A stretch of 7,428 nt of DNA from contig JAHCKF010000170.1 in the NCBI GenBank assembly GCA_026125925.1, positions 1 through 7,428 on the forward strand, given 5' to 3'. Numbering within the stretch: position 1 is the stretch's first letter; the number at the start of each line of letters is the position of its first letter. The DNA is from Pseudolabrys sp. GTDB lineage: Bacteria > Pseudomonadota > Alphaproteobacteria > Rhizobiales > Xanthobacteraceae. Below are positions 1-5,861 of this stretch, piece after piece. Under the pieces are notes generated by a model. That model worked only from the letters and a program-made list of their open reading frames with translations. It did no database searches and was not told where the DNA came from. The position numbers were made by a program, and so were the translations under genes.

Positions 1-159
1 CGAGGGCGGCCGTGTGACGCCGCCGCCTCCGCCGCCCGTCGGCGGTGGCGGCGTGACGACGCTACGCGAATTCAGCTTCTGCGCCTGCGCTGTGCCGGTG
101 ATCAGTGGCAATGCCGCGGCGATGGCGACGAGACAGATCGGGATGATCCTTATGGACAT
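1..159 (-). CDS. Secreted Pro/Gly-rich protein, N-terminal part only (possible S8 peptidase)
   Basis: This is the first 53 codons of a minus-strand gene that continues past the left window edge with no stop. The start is ATG at 159-157, preceded by GGAGG (171-167) with a 7-nt gap. The N-terminus MSIRIIPICLVAIAAALPL is a positively charged, hydrophobic signal peptide, with a likely signal peptidase I site after TAQA (about residue 25). The mature part begins QKLNSRSVV and then runs into a low-complexity PPPPTGGGGG linker. It begins 13 nt after the anti-sigma stop, so it is the third gene of the sigma operon. No catalytic domain is visible. From the prodomain-like end of the neighbouring anti-sigma factor I infer that an S8 (subtilisin-like) peptidase may follow, but any exported protein with a flexible linker would fit what can be seen. 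Confidence 0.75.
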   Translation of the reverse strand, partial: MSIRIIPICLVAIAAALPLITGTAQAQKLNSRSVVTPPPPTGGGGGGVTRPPS

Positions 160-172
160 GATCGATCCTCCG

Positions 173-841
173 TTAGGGCGATGCGGCGATGAAGGCGATG
201 ACCCTGCCGTCTTGCAGTTGCTGGATGCGGGCGGCGAGATCCGCTTGCGGCAGCTTCTCGGCCGCGATCCTGACGCGATAGAGCCCGCCGTTCATCGGCC
301 CGGCCACGACGCTCAGCTTGTTGGCGGCCAGGAATTTGGTGACGTCATCCTGGCTCGCCTGCGGCGCAAAGCGGATGAGGGCGAAGGCGCCGGCACTGCT
401 TTGCGCGCCGGGCGCCGACGCGGTCTCGTAGGTGCCGGCGGATTGTTTGAGCATGATGCTGCCAATGATGCCGGCCTGCAGCAGGATGGCGATGGCCGCG
501 GCGCCGCCGGCATAAGCCAAGGTGCGCGGCGTCAGCGAAGCGATGAATTCGGCGATGCGCGCGCCGACCCCGGGAGCCGCAGCGTTGCGGCGCTGCGGTT
601 CGGCGTCGATGCGGGCGAACAGGTCGGTCATGATGCGTCCTGACGGCGCGCCGAGGCTTTCATTGAGACCGATGGTCTCGCCGAGCTCCTCGCGCACCAA
701 TGCGTAGCGGCGGGCGAGCTCCGGGTCGCGCTTGAGCGCCTCATCGACGCGCTGTGCGTCGCGGCGGCTCAGCGTGCCGGCGGCATGCCACGGCAGCATC
801 ATCTCGATGTCGGTCGCTGCGTCTTGGTCCGATGGCGTCAT
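173..841 (-). CDS. Membrane-anchored anti-sigma factor of the ECF pair
   Basis: A 222-residue protein, probably holding the ECF sigma factor inactive at the inner membrane. Residues 10-60 (DIEMMLPWHAAGTLS, then RRDAQRVDEALKRDPELA) match the style of RskA/zf-HC2-like anti-sigma domains. There is no cysteine in the whole protein, so the zinc-binding HxxxCxxC motif is absent and this would be a non-zinc version. One transmembrane helix lies at about 107-131. A low-complexity linker (132-150) leads to a periplasmic domain at 151-220 with a predicted beta-alpha-beta-beta-alpha-beta order (ALIRF, QDDVTKFLAANK, GGLYRVRI, DLAARIQQL, VIAFIAA). That order resembles the I9/fervidolysin-type prodomain of S8 peptidases. 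The start ATG (841-839) overlaps the sigma stop as ATGA, with GAGG six bases upstream, indicating translational coupling. The pairing is firm; the prodomain reading is inference from pattern. Confidence 0.82.
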   Translation of the reverse strand: MTPSDQDAATDIEMMLPWHAAGTLSRRDAQRVDEALKRDPELARRYALVREELGETIGLNESLGAPSGRIMTDLFARIDAEPQRRNAAAPGVGARIAEFIASLTPRTLAYAGGAAAIAILLQAGIIGSIMLKQSAGTYETASAPGAQSSAGAFALIRFAPQASQDDVTKFLAANKLSVVAGPMNGGLYRVRIAAEKLPQADLAARIQQLQDGRVIAFIAASP

Positions 842-1398
842 GGCCAGCCTCGATCGATTCCCTGCTCCTTGAGGAGCTCCGATAACTTCTTCCGCGCGTA
901 GAACATGCGCGTCTTCACGGTCGCTTCCGGGATGCCGACGATCCCGGCCACTTCTTCCACCGACTTCTCGTGGTAATAAACGAGGTCGATGATCTCGCGA
1001 TGTTCGTTCGACAGCTTCGACAAAGCCTGTCTGAGCTGCGAACCCTTGTCCTTCTTCGCCAGCGCCGTCTCCGGATTGTCGGCGTGATCCTCGATCGCCG
1101 CCGCCGTGTCGTCATCCAGTTCGGCCTCGGACCGCTTGCGCAGGGCCGAGAGCGCCTTGAAGCGGGCGATGCCGAGAATCCAGGTGGACACCGCGGCGCG
1201 CCCTTCGAATTGTCCGGCCTGCCGCCACACGTCGAGGAAGACCTCGCTGATGAGGTCCTCGGCGGTGGCCTCGTTGCGCACCAGCCGCAACACGAAGCGG
1301 TAGGCGCGCACGTGGTGCCGCGCGAACAGCACCTGCATGGCCAGTCGGTCGCCGCCGGCGATCCTCGCGATCAGAACGTCGTCTGGGGTCGTTTGCAT
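838..1398 (-). CDS. ECF (sigma-70 family, group IV) RNA polymerase sigma factor
   Basis: A 186-residue extracytoplasmic-function sigma factor that directs RNA polymerase to a small set of stress promoters. Region 2 is at about 22-90, with the -10 recognition and core-binding segment AEDLISEVFLDVWRQ and the STWILGIARFKALSALRKR stretch. A short acidic linker (91-118) follows, then region 4 at about 122-176 with the helix-turn-helix SVEEVAGIVGIPEATVKTRM that reads the -35 element. The size is normal for ECF factors and there is no extra C-terminal domain. The start ATG is at 1398-1396. The Shine-Dalgarno is weak (only CAGG nearby) and the leader from the predicted promoter is very short, about 13 nt. 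The last bases overlap the anti-sigma start. The specific ECF group and inducing signal cannot be told from the sequence. Confidence 0.95.
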   Translation of the reverse strand: MQTTPDDVLIARIAGGDRLAMQVLFARHHVRAYRFVLRLVRNEATAEDLISEVFLDVWRQAGQFEGRAAVSTWILGIARFKALSALRKRSEAELDDDTAAAIEDHADNPETALAKKDKGSQLRQALSKLSNEHREIIDLVYYHEKSVEEVAGIVGIPEATVKTRMFYARKKLSELLKEQGIDRGWP

Positions 1399-1409
1399 CG
1401 CAGGCGTAA

Positions 1410-1447
1410 CCTGAACATGGGTCGCGGCCGGCGGCCGTTCGGTTCAA
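1410..1447 (-). promoter_or_regulatory. Predicted autoregulated ECF promoter of the sigma operon
   Basis: On the minus strand TTGAACC (1447-1441) is followed by a 17-nt spacer and then GACCCATGTTCAGG (1423-1410). The same arrangement occurs in front of the divergent gene at 1636-1673, matching at 19 of 21 fixed positions with an identical spacer. The -35 half is close to the AAC-containing -35 boxes typical of ECF promoters, and GCGACCCA would be the -10. Transcription would start near 1411, leaving a leader of about 13 nt before the sigma ATG. Function is inferred from the repeat and its position. Confidence 0.68.
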
Positions 1448-1635
1448 TGCTATCGCAGCCGTGCGCCGAATAATGTGATCACGGGCACGTCCGGGGTCAG
1501 CCGTGAGCACCGGCCGATGGCGCCATAGGCGGGGGCGGAAAGCCACGCAAAGCCGCCGGCAGCACGAATTTTTCGTAAAAAAACGACGCAAAATCAGATC
1601 GTTAAGTGCCGCGGACGCAAGTGGGGCAAAAATCT
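1448..1635. other. Divergent intergenic core between the two ECF promoters
   Basis: The 335-nt gap between the sigma gene and the small secreted gene contains both predicted ECF promoters, and this stretch is what lies between them. No convincing gene is seen. The only notable feature is a locally A/T-rich segment at about 1566-1606, with a T5-CGT-A7 run inside a G+C-rich background. It could bend or open easily, but it lies too far upstream of the plus-strand -35 (1636) to act as a standard UP element. Confidence 0.5.
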
Positions 1636-1673
1636 TTGAACCTTTCCCAAGGGGCGGGCGACCCACGGTCAGG
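1636..1673 (+). promoter_or_regulatory. Predicted ECF promoter of the small His-rich secreted protein
   Basis: TTGAACC (1636-1642), a 17-nt spacer, then GACCCACGGTCAGG (1660-1673). It is a mirror-oriented near-copy of the element in front of the sigma gene. Transcription would start near 1672, giving a leader of about 60 nt before the ATG at 1734. This places the small gene in the regulon of the adjacent sigma factor. Confidence 0.68.
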
Positions 1674-1733
1674 ATGCGGGAGCGCATCCCCGACATGACC
1701 TGAACCCAAACCGCTTAACCCAGGAGAGACACC

Positions 1734-1976
1734 ATGATCCGCAAGCTCATCATCGCCCTCGGCGCCACCGCTGTCGTCGCTGCCGCCGCGCTGTCGCCCA
1801 CCACTGCCTCTGCCGGCGGCTGGCACGGCCATCACGGTCACCACGGCTGGCACAAGGGCTTCGGTTTCGGCTTCTACGCCCCCGCCTACTACGCCGGTTC
1901 GGACTGCTACATCGTCCGCCGCCTGGTCAACACCCCCTACGGCAAGCGCTGGCGCCGCGTGACGGTATGCAACTGA
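1734..1976 (+). CDS. Small secreted His/Gly-rich protein with two cysteines
   Basis: An 80-residue protein with a clear Sec signal peptide: MIRK, a hydrophobic Ala-rich core, and a cleavage site after TASA (27/28). The mature part of about 53 residues starts with a WHGHHGHHGWHKG segment containing six histidines and two tryptophans within residues 30-40, followed by GFGFGFYAPAYY. It ends with DCYIVRRLVNTPYGKRWRRV and a final VCN. The two cysteines (58 and 79) could form one periplasmic disulfide. Short secreted proteins ending in this DCY...RR.R.C style are, from memory, frequent in rhizobia-like genomes but have no assigned function. The His cluster could bind metal, though that is only inference. 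AGGAG (1722-1726) sits 7 nt before the ATG. The predicted ECF promoter upstream and the terminator downstream make it a single-gene unit, probably induced by the sigma factor. Confidence 0.87.
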   Translation: MIRKLIIALGATAVVAAAALSPTTASAGGWHGHHGHHGWHKGFGFGFYAPAYYAGSDCYIVRRLVNTPYGKRWRRVTVCN

Positions 1977-1997
1977 CGTAATATGACGGCCGATCGG

Positions 1998-2030
1998 CCC
2001 CGGCTTCGCCAGGCGAAGCCGGGGCTTCTT
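1998..2030 (+). terminator. Rho-independent terminator after the small secreted gene
   Basis: CCCCGGCTTCGCC (1998-2010) and GGCGAAGCCGGGG (2012-2024) form a perfect 13-bp inverted repeat around one base, folding in practice as a stem of about 11 bp with a small loop. It is followed by CTTCTT. It lies 22 nt after the stop codon. A 12-bp palindrome, GGCCGATCGGCC (1988-1999), touches its left arm. Confidence 0.85.
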
Positions 2031-2207
2031 GTGCTCTCGCGCCGGCGCTGGAGTTCTGCTACGGGAAAGTTTCAAGCCTGAGGGGGCACGTCTGGGAGCA
2101 GTTTGGGGGCATGGCGATAATAAGGCGATCCCGCCCATGATTGCCGCAAAGCAAGATTGGTGACGAACAACGATCCCCGCCATGTGTTGTCCTGCCGCGG
2201 AGAAACA

Positions 2208-3275
2208 ATGCTGAAGGCCCTGCGCGCCATGGCGCGTCTTTTTGACCGCTACATTGGCTGGAACAGGCTGGGCTTTCTGCTCAGCGTCGCGATTATCGCC
2301 GTGGCGGTCACCGTCCTGTACCGCATGCTGCACAAGATCGACGTCCGCGAAGTGTGGGCGGCGATCCATGCGACCAACGTCCACAATGTCGCGATCGCAG
2401 CCGGATTCGTCGCCGTCGGCTATTTCACGCTCACTTTCTATGACTGGTTCGCGCTGCGTACCATCGGCCGCCGCGACATTCCGTACCGCATCGCTGCGCT
2501 CGCCGGCTTCACCAGCTATTCGATAGGTCACAATATCGGCGCCACCGTCTTTACCGGCGGCGCGGTGCGCTACCGCATCTATTCGCTGTACGGCCTCGAC
2601 GCCGTCGATGTCGCCAAGATCTGTTTTGTCGCCGGGCTGACGTTCTGGCTCGGCAACGTCACGGTCCTCGGCATCGGCGTCACCATCCATCCGTCGGCGG
2701 CGGGTGCCATCGACCAGCTCGGGCATCTGGCCAACCGCATCATCGGCCTCGGCCTGCTCGCTATTCTGGCGTGCTACATCGCCTGGGTCTTCACTGCGCC
2801 GCGCGAGATCGGCCGTGGCGGCTGGACCGTCCGTTTGCCGAGCGGGCCCTCGACATTGCTGCAGATCACGATCGGCATTTTCGATCTGATGAGCTGCGCG
2901 CTCGCCATGTACATGCTGGTGCCGGCGACGCCGCACGTCGATTTCGTGACCCTGGCAGTCATCTTCGTCACCGCGACCTTGCTCGGTTTCGCCAGCCATG
3001 CACCCGGCGGACTCGGCGTGTTCGACGCGGCGATGCTGGTGGCGCTGTGGGAATTCAACAAGGAAGAGCTGCTGGCCGGCCTGCTGCTGTTCCGGGTGCT
3101 CTATTATCTGGTGCCCTTCGCCATTGCCGTCGTCATCCTGGGCATCCGCGAATTGTGGCTCAATCTGCGCGGCGCGAGGCCCAAGCTCGACCTGCATCCG
3201 GTGCCAAGCGTCATCGACCCGATCCGCACCGAGCTTGACAAAGAAGACGACAAGCGAAAGTCCAGGGTCGGATAG
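2208..3275 (+). CDS. UPF0104/YbhN-type polytopic membrane protein (lysyl-PG synthase transmembrane-domain family)
   Basis: A 355-residue inner-membrane protein of the family related to the N-terminal flippase part of MprF/AglD. Hydrophobic segments lie at about 21-40, 60-78, 93-115, 136-160, 176-196, 218-238, 246-262, 270-282 and 290-313. Two family-style signatures are visible: GHNIGATVFTGGAVRYRIY (108-126) and SHAPGGLGVFDAAML (263-277). The MprF aminoacyl-transferase domain is absent, so lipid aminoacylation is not expected. Relatives are thought to move lipids or polyprenyl-linked substrates across the membrane, but the substrate here is unknown. The C-terminal tail (320-355) is charged and cytosolic. 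ATG 2208 with GGAGA (2199-2203) is preferred to an in-frame TTG at 2157, which would add 17 non-hydrophobic residues without a clear ribosome site. It ends 42 nt before phoR and is probably cotranscribed with it. No recognisable promoter motif was found in 2031-2207. Confidence 0.87.
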   Translation: MLKALRAMARLFDRYIGWNRLGFLLSVAIIAVAVTVLYRMLHKIDVREVWAAIHATNVHNVAIAAGFVAVGYFTLTFYDWFALRTIGRRDIPYRIAALAGFTSYSIGHNIGATVFTGGAVRYRIYSLYGLDAVDVAKICFVAGLTFWLGNVTVLGIGVTIHPSAAGAIDQLGHLANRIIGLGLLAILACYIAWVFTAPREIGRGGWTVRLPSGPSTLLQITIGIFDLMSCALAMYMLVPATPHVDFVTLAVIFVTATLLGFASHAPGGLGVFDAAMLVALWEFNKEELLAGLLLFRVLYYLVPFAIAVVILGIRELWLNLRGARPKLDLHPVPSVIDPIRTELDKEDDKRKSRVG

Positions 3276-3317
3276 ATATCGCGCATTGCAGGATCACCCG
3301 GGACTCTGGTCCAGGAT

Positions 3318-4550
3318 ATGGCCCAAGACAACGACGGCAGCGACAAGGATGCGCCCGGCCGCGGCGGAAGCTGGCGGAGCGCCTGGCGCACGCTGATCGG
3401 CCGCGGCGAAGGCGAGGGCGATGACGACATCGGCGCGTCTGCGGCGCCATCGCCATTGCCGCAGCGGCGCAGCAACCCGGCGCGCCGGGCGCGGCTCATC
3501 GAGGCGCTGATCGGCGGCCTGCCACAGCCTGCCATCGTGCTCGACCGCGAGGGCCGCGTCATCACCTTCAACCCTGCCGCGCGGAGTGTGGCGCCGGCAC
3601 TGCGCAGCGGCGAGCCGGCGCTGATCGCGCTTCGCATGCCGGAACTGGTCGACGCCATCCGCCGCGCCGGCAAAAGGCGCGAGCAGCAGCGCGTCGAGTT
3701 CTTCGAACGCGTGCCGCTCGACCGCTGGTTCGAGGCGTTCGTTACGCCGGTGACCTTGCCCGAGACCGACGGCACGCAGGCCGAACTGCTGCTGATGACG
3801 TTCAACGACCTCACGCCGCTGCGTCGCGTCGAGGAAATGCGCGCCGACTTCATCGCCAATGCCAGTCACGAACTGCGCACACCACTGGCGGCGCTGCTCG
3901 GCTTCATCGAAACGCTACAAGGGCCGGCGAAGAACGATACGGCGGCGCGCGAGAAATTCCTCGCCATCATGCAGCAGCAGGCGGCGCGCATGGCGCGTCT
4001 GATCGACGACCTGCTGTCGCTGTCGCGTATCGAACTCAATGCCCATCTGACGCCGAACACGCCGGTCGATCTGGCGCCGCTGGTGCGCCAGGTGACCGAC
4101 GGCCTCCAAACTCTGGCGCGTGACCGCCAGGTCGAAGTTCGCATGGCGATACCGGCGGAGCCGGTGATGGTGCTCGGCGACCGAGACGAACTGATCCGGG
4201 CGCTGGAGAACCTGGTCGAGAACGCGTTGAAGTACGGCGCCGCCGGCAAGCGCGTCGATGTCACCTTGTCTCGGGCACAGACGCGGGCCGGCGCGCCCGA
4301 GGCGCGCATCGCCATCCGCGACTTCGGCCCCGGCATTGCGCCCGAACATCTGCCGCGGCTGACCGAGCGCTTCTACCGGGTCGATGTCGCCGACAGCCGT
4401 TCGCAAGGCGGCACGGGCCTGGGGCTGTCGCTGGTCAAACATGTGCTCAACCGCCACGGGGGGCGGGTCTCGATCGAGAGCGTTCCGGGGCAGGGCGCGA
4501 CCTTCACAATGCACCTGCCGCTGTACACAGCGCCTCCCCCGGCTTCCTGA
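3318..4550 (+). CDS. phoR: PhoR-type phosphate-regulon sensor histidine kinase without a membrane anchor
   Basis: A 410-residue histidine kinase expected to phosphorylate PhoB when phosphate is scarce. After a charged N-terminus (1-58) comes a PAS domain at about 61-165 (PAIVLDREGRVITFNPAAR). The DHp domain follows, with the phosphoacceptor His184 in NASHELRTPL and the second helix near 215-240 (RMARLIDDLLSLSRIEL). The HATPase domain has an N box LENLVENALKYG (Asn302), G1 DFGPGI (335-340), an F-box region RFYRVD (351-356) and G2 GGTGLGLSLVKH (364-375), so all catalytic motifs are intact. No transmembrane helix is visible, whereas PhoR proteins usually begin with one or two. An upstream in-frame stop at 3273-3275 leaves only 14 extra codons, so a hidden anchor in this frame is excluded. 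AGGA lies only 1 nt before the ATG, an unusually tight Shine-Dalgarno. The name rests on architecture plus position directly before pstSCA. Confidence 0.9.
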   Translation: MAQDNDGSDKDAPGRGGSWRSAWRTLIGRGEGEGDDDIGASAAPSPLPQRRSNPARRARLIEALIGGLPQPAIVLDREGRVITFNPAARSVAPALRSGEPALIALRMPELVDAIRRAGKRREQQRVEFFERVPLDRWFEAFVTPVTLPETDGTQAELLLMTFNDLTPLRRVEEMRADFIANASHELRTPLAALLGFIETLQGPAKNDTAAREKFLAIMQQQAARMARLIDDLLSLSRIELNAHLTPNTPVDLAPLVRQVTDGLQTLARDRQVEVRMAIPAEPVMVLGDRDELIRALENLVENALKYGAAGKRVDVTLSRAQTRAGAPEARIAIRDFGPGIAPEHLPRLTERFYRVDVADSRSQGGTGLGLSLVKHVLNRHGGRVSIESVPGQGATFTMHLPLYTAPPPAS

Positions 4551-4578
4551 AAAGTACCTTATATTACAAAGGCTTGCC

Positions 4579-4607
4579 GTGTCATCTGGTTGTCATGGAA
4601 GCTTCAT
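4579..4607 (+). promoter_or_regulatory. Pho box (PhoB binding site) of the pst operon
   Basis: Three direct repeats sit at exact 11-bp spacing: TGTCAT (4580-4585), TGTCAT (4591-4596) and the degenerate CTTCAT (4602-4607), with A/T-richer 5-bp spacers. This is the arrangement of tandem PhoB half-sites (CTGTCAT type). It lies 28 nt after the phoR stop and about 200 nt before pstS. CATAAA (4605-4610) is a possible -10 for a promoter in which the first two repeats replace the -35. An inverted half-site, GATGACACG (4613-4621), is a perfect complement of CGTGTCATC at 4578-4586. Confidence 0.88.
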
Positions 4608-4799
4608 AAAACGATGACACGCGGCCCCTAACGCTGGCCGCGGGTTCGGGAAAGATTTGAGCTAGCGCACAGCACCGCTCATGGCCCGAGGCCAGCATGG
4701 AGTGCGTTGAAACAACAGCGGCAGCCCATTTTCGGGCAAGCAGTTGCGGAGGGTCCTTTGCGGGCTCGCCGTCTCTGGCCGCAAACATGGAGAGATCCC
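4608..4799 (+). other. Leader region of pstS
   Basis: About 190 nt between the Pho box and the chosen pstS start. It contains a small hairpin, GCGGCC (4621-4626) with GGCCGC (4636-4641). It also contains a 9-codon ATG reading frame at 4681-4710 (MARGQHGVR) and other unsupported starts. No known riboswitch fold is recognised. The leader is longer than needed for translation, so a second start site or leader regulation is possible but not shown. Confidence 0.4.
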
Positions 4800-5822
4800 T
4801 TGAAACACTGGACCGTAATGGCAGCCGCCGGCCTCGTCGCCGCCGCCGTGTCGCTTCCGGCCAACGCCGCCGACATCTCGGGTGCCGGCGCGACCTTCCC
4901 CTATCCGATTTATGCCAAGTGGGCGGACGCCTATAAGAAGGAGACCAATATCGGTCTGAATTATCAGTCGATCGGCTCCGGCGGCGGCATCAAGCAGATC
5001 AAGGCCAAGACCGTGACCTTCGGCGCGTCCGATGCGCCGCTTCCGGGCAAGGAGCTCGACCAGGTCGGTCTCGCCCAGTTCCCGATGGTGATGGGCGGCA
5101 TCGTGCCGGTCGTGAACCTCGACGGTATCAAGCCGGGTGAACTCGTGCTCGATGGTCCGACGCTCGCCAAGATCTTCATGGGCGACATCAAGAAGTGGAA
5201 CGACCCGGCCATCACCAAGCTCAACCCGCAGGCCAAGCTGCCGGATCAGGCGATCGCCATCGTCCACCGTTCGGACGGCTCGGGCACCACCTTCAACTTC
5301 ACCTACTATCTGTCGGACGTCTCGGCCGACTGGAAGTCAAAGATCGGCACCTCGACCGCCGTGCAGTGGCCGGCCGGTATCGGCGCCAAGGGTAACGAAG
5401 GCGTCGCCAACAACGTCGCCAACACCAAGGGCGCGATCGGTTACGTCGAGTATGCCTATGCCAAGCAGAACAAGCTGACGCATACCGACATGATCAACAA
5501 GGCCGGCAAGAAGGTCGAGCCGGAGTCGGCGTCCTTCCAGGCCGCCGCCGCCAACGCCGACTGGAAGTCGCAGCCGGGCTACGGCGTGATCCTCGCCAAT
5601 CAGCCGGGTGAGAAGTCGTGGCCGATGACCGCCGCGACCTGGATCCTGGTCTACAAGAAGCCGGCCGATCCGAAGGCCACCGCCGAAGCGCTCAAGTTCT
5701 TCGCCTGGGCTTACAAGAACGGCGCCAAGATGGCCGAGGAACTCGACTACGTCCCGATGCCGGCCAATGTGGTCAAGGACATCGAGGCTTACTGGAAGTC
5801 CGACGTTCAGGCTTCGATGTAA
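4800..5822 (+). CDS. pstS: Periplasmic phosphate-binding protein PstS of the ABC transporter
   Basis: The high-affinity phosphate-binding subunit, delivering phosphate in the periplasm to the PstC-PstA channel. With TTG 4800 as start the protein has 340 residues, close to the 346 of E. coli PstS. GGAGAG (4789-4794) sits 5 nt upstream, and MKHW followed by an Ala-rich core gives a proper signal peptide cleaved after PANA (about 23/24). Starting at the TTG at 4707 would add 31 charged residues before the signal peptide and is not credible. The ATG at 4818 would remove the basic n-region. Expected phosphate contacts are present: [12 protein letters not shown] (Thr32, Phe33), GSGGG (Ser60), GASDAP (Asp78) and the [10 protein letters not shown] loop (157-163). 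Expression should rise under phosphate limitation through the upstream Pho box. The protein is complete with no sign of damage. Confidence 0.96.
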   Translation: MKHWTVMAAAGLVAAAVSLPANAADISGAGATFPYPIYAKWADAYKKETNIGLNYQSIGSGGGIKQIKAKTVTFGASDAPLPGKELDQVGLAQFPMVMGGIVPVVNLDGIKPGELVLDGPTLAKIFMGDIKKWNDPAITKLNPQAKLPDQAIAIVHRSDGSGTTFNFTYYLSDVSADWKSKIGTSTAVQWPAGIGAKGNEGVANNVANTKGAIGYVEYAYAKQNKLTHTDMINKAGKKVEPESASFQAAAANADWKSQPGYGVILANQPGEKSWPMTAATWILVYKKPADPKATAEALKFFAWAYKNGAKMAEELDYVPMPANVVKDIEAYWKSDVQASM

Positions 5823-5834
5823 CCCGTGGATATC

Positions 5835-5861
5835 CGGGCGCCGGGGCACTCCCGGCGCCCG
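5835..5861 (+). terminator. Intercistronic hairpin after pstS (attenuator or mRNA-stabilising stem)
   Basis: CGGGCGCCGGG (5835-5845), loop GCACT, and CCCGGCGCCCG (5851-5861) form a perfect 11-bp stem, followed by TCTTGTCC, a weak U tract. It begins 12 nt after the pstS stop. Such stems often let part of the transcripts end after the binding-protein gene, or protect its mRNA, so that PstS is made in excess over the membrane subunits. Partial rather than full termination is inferred because pstC has no obvious promoter of its own. Confidence 0.72.

Noticed and set aside
14..57. A G+C-rich imperfect inverted repeat near the left edge that looks like a terminator stem.
   Set aside because: It is inside the coding sequence of the secreted protein. 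The symmetry follows from Pro codons next to Gly codons (PPPPTGGGGG), and there is no U tract.
970..1473. A 167-codon open frame on the plus strand.
   Set aside because: It is antisense to the ECF sigma factor, whose domains are unmistakable. The plus-strand product resembles nothing known.
1986..1999. A 12-bp palindrome, GGCCGATCGGCC, as a possible operator.
   Set aside because: It lies after a stop codon and abuts the terminator stem. Such palindromes are frequent by chance in G+C-rich DNA, and nothing downstream within 200 nt needs an operator there.
1602..3197. A 531-codon open frame on the minus strand.
   Set aside because: It lies antisense to the well-supported small secreted gene and UPF0104 gene. 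Its product is a low-complexity, Gln/Asp/Arg/His-rich sequence typical of an antisense frame in G+C-rich DNA, with no recognisable domain.
3104..3869. Minus-strand open frames of 251 and 191 codons.
   Set aside because: Both are antisense to the end of the UPF0104 gene and the first half of phoR. The Ser/Arg/Ala-rich products are shadow frames.
4697..4936. A 79-codon plus-strand frame with an ATG overlapping the start of pstS.
   Set aside because: It runs into pstS in another frame, its later part is Arg-rich shadow sequence, and GGAGAG at 4789 is better placed for pstS TTG 4800.
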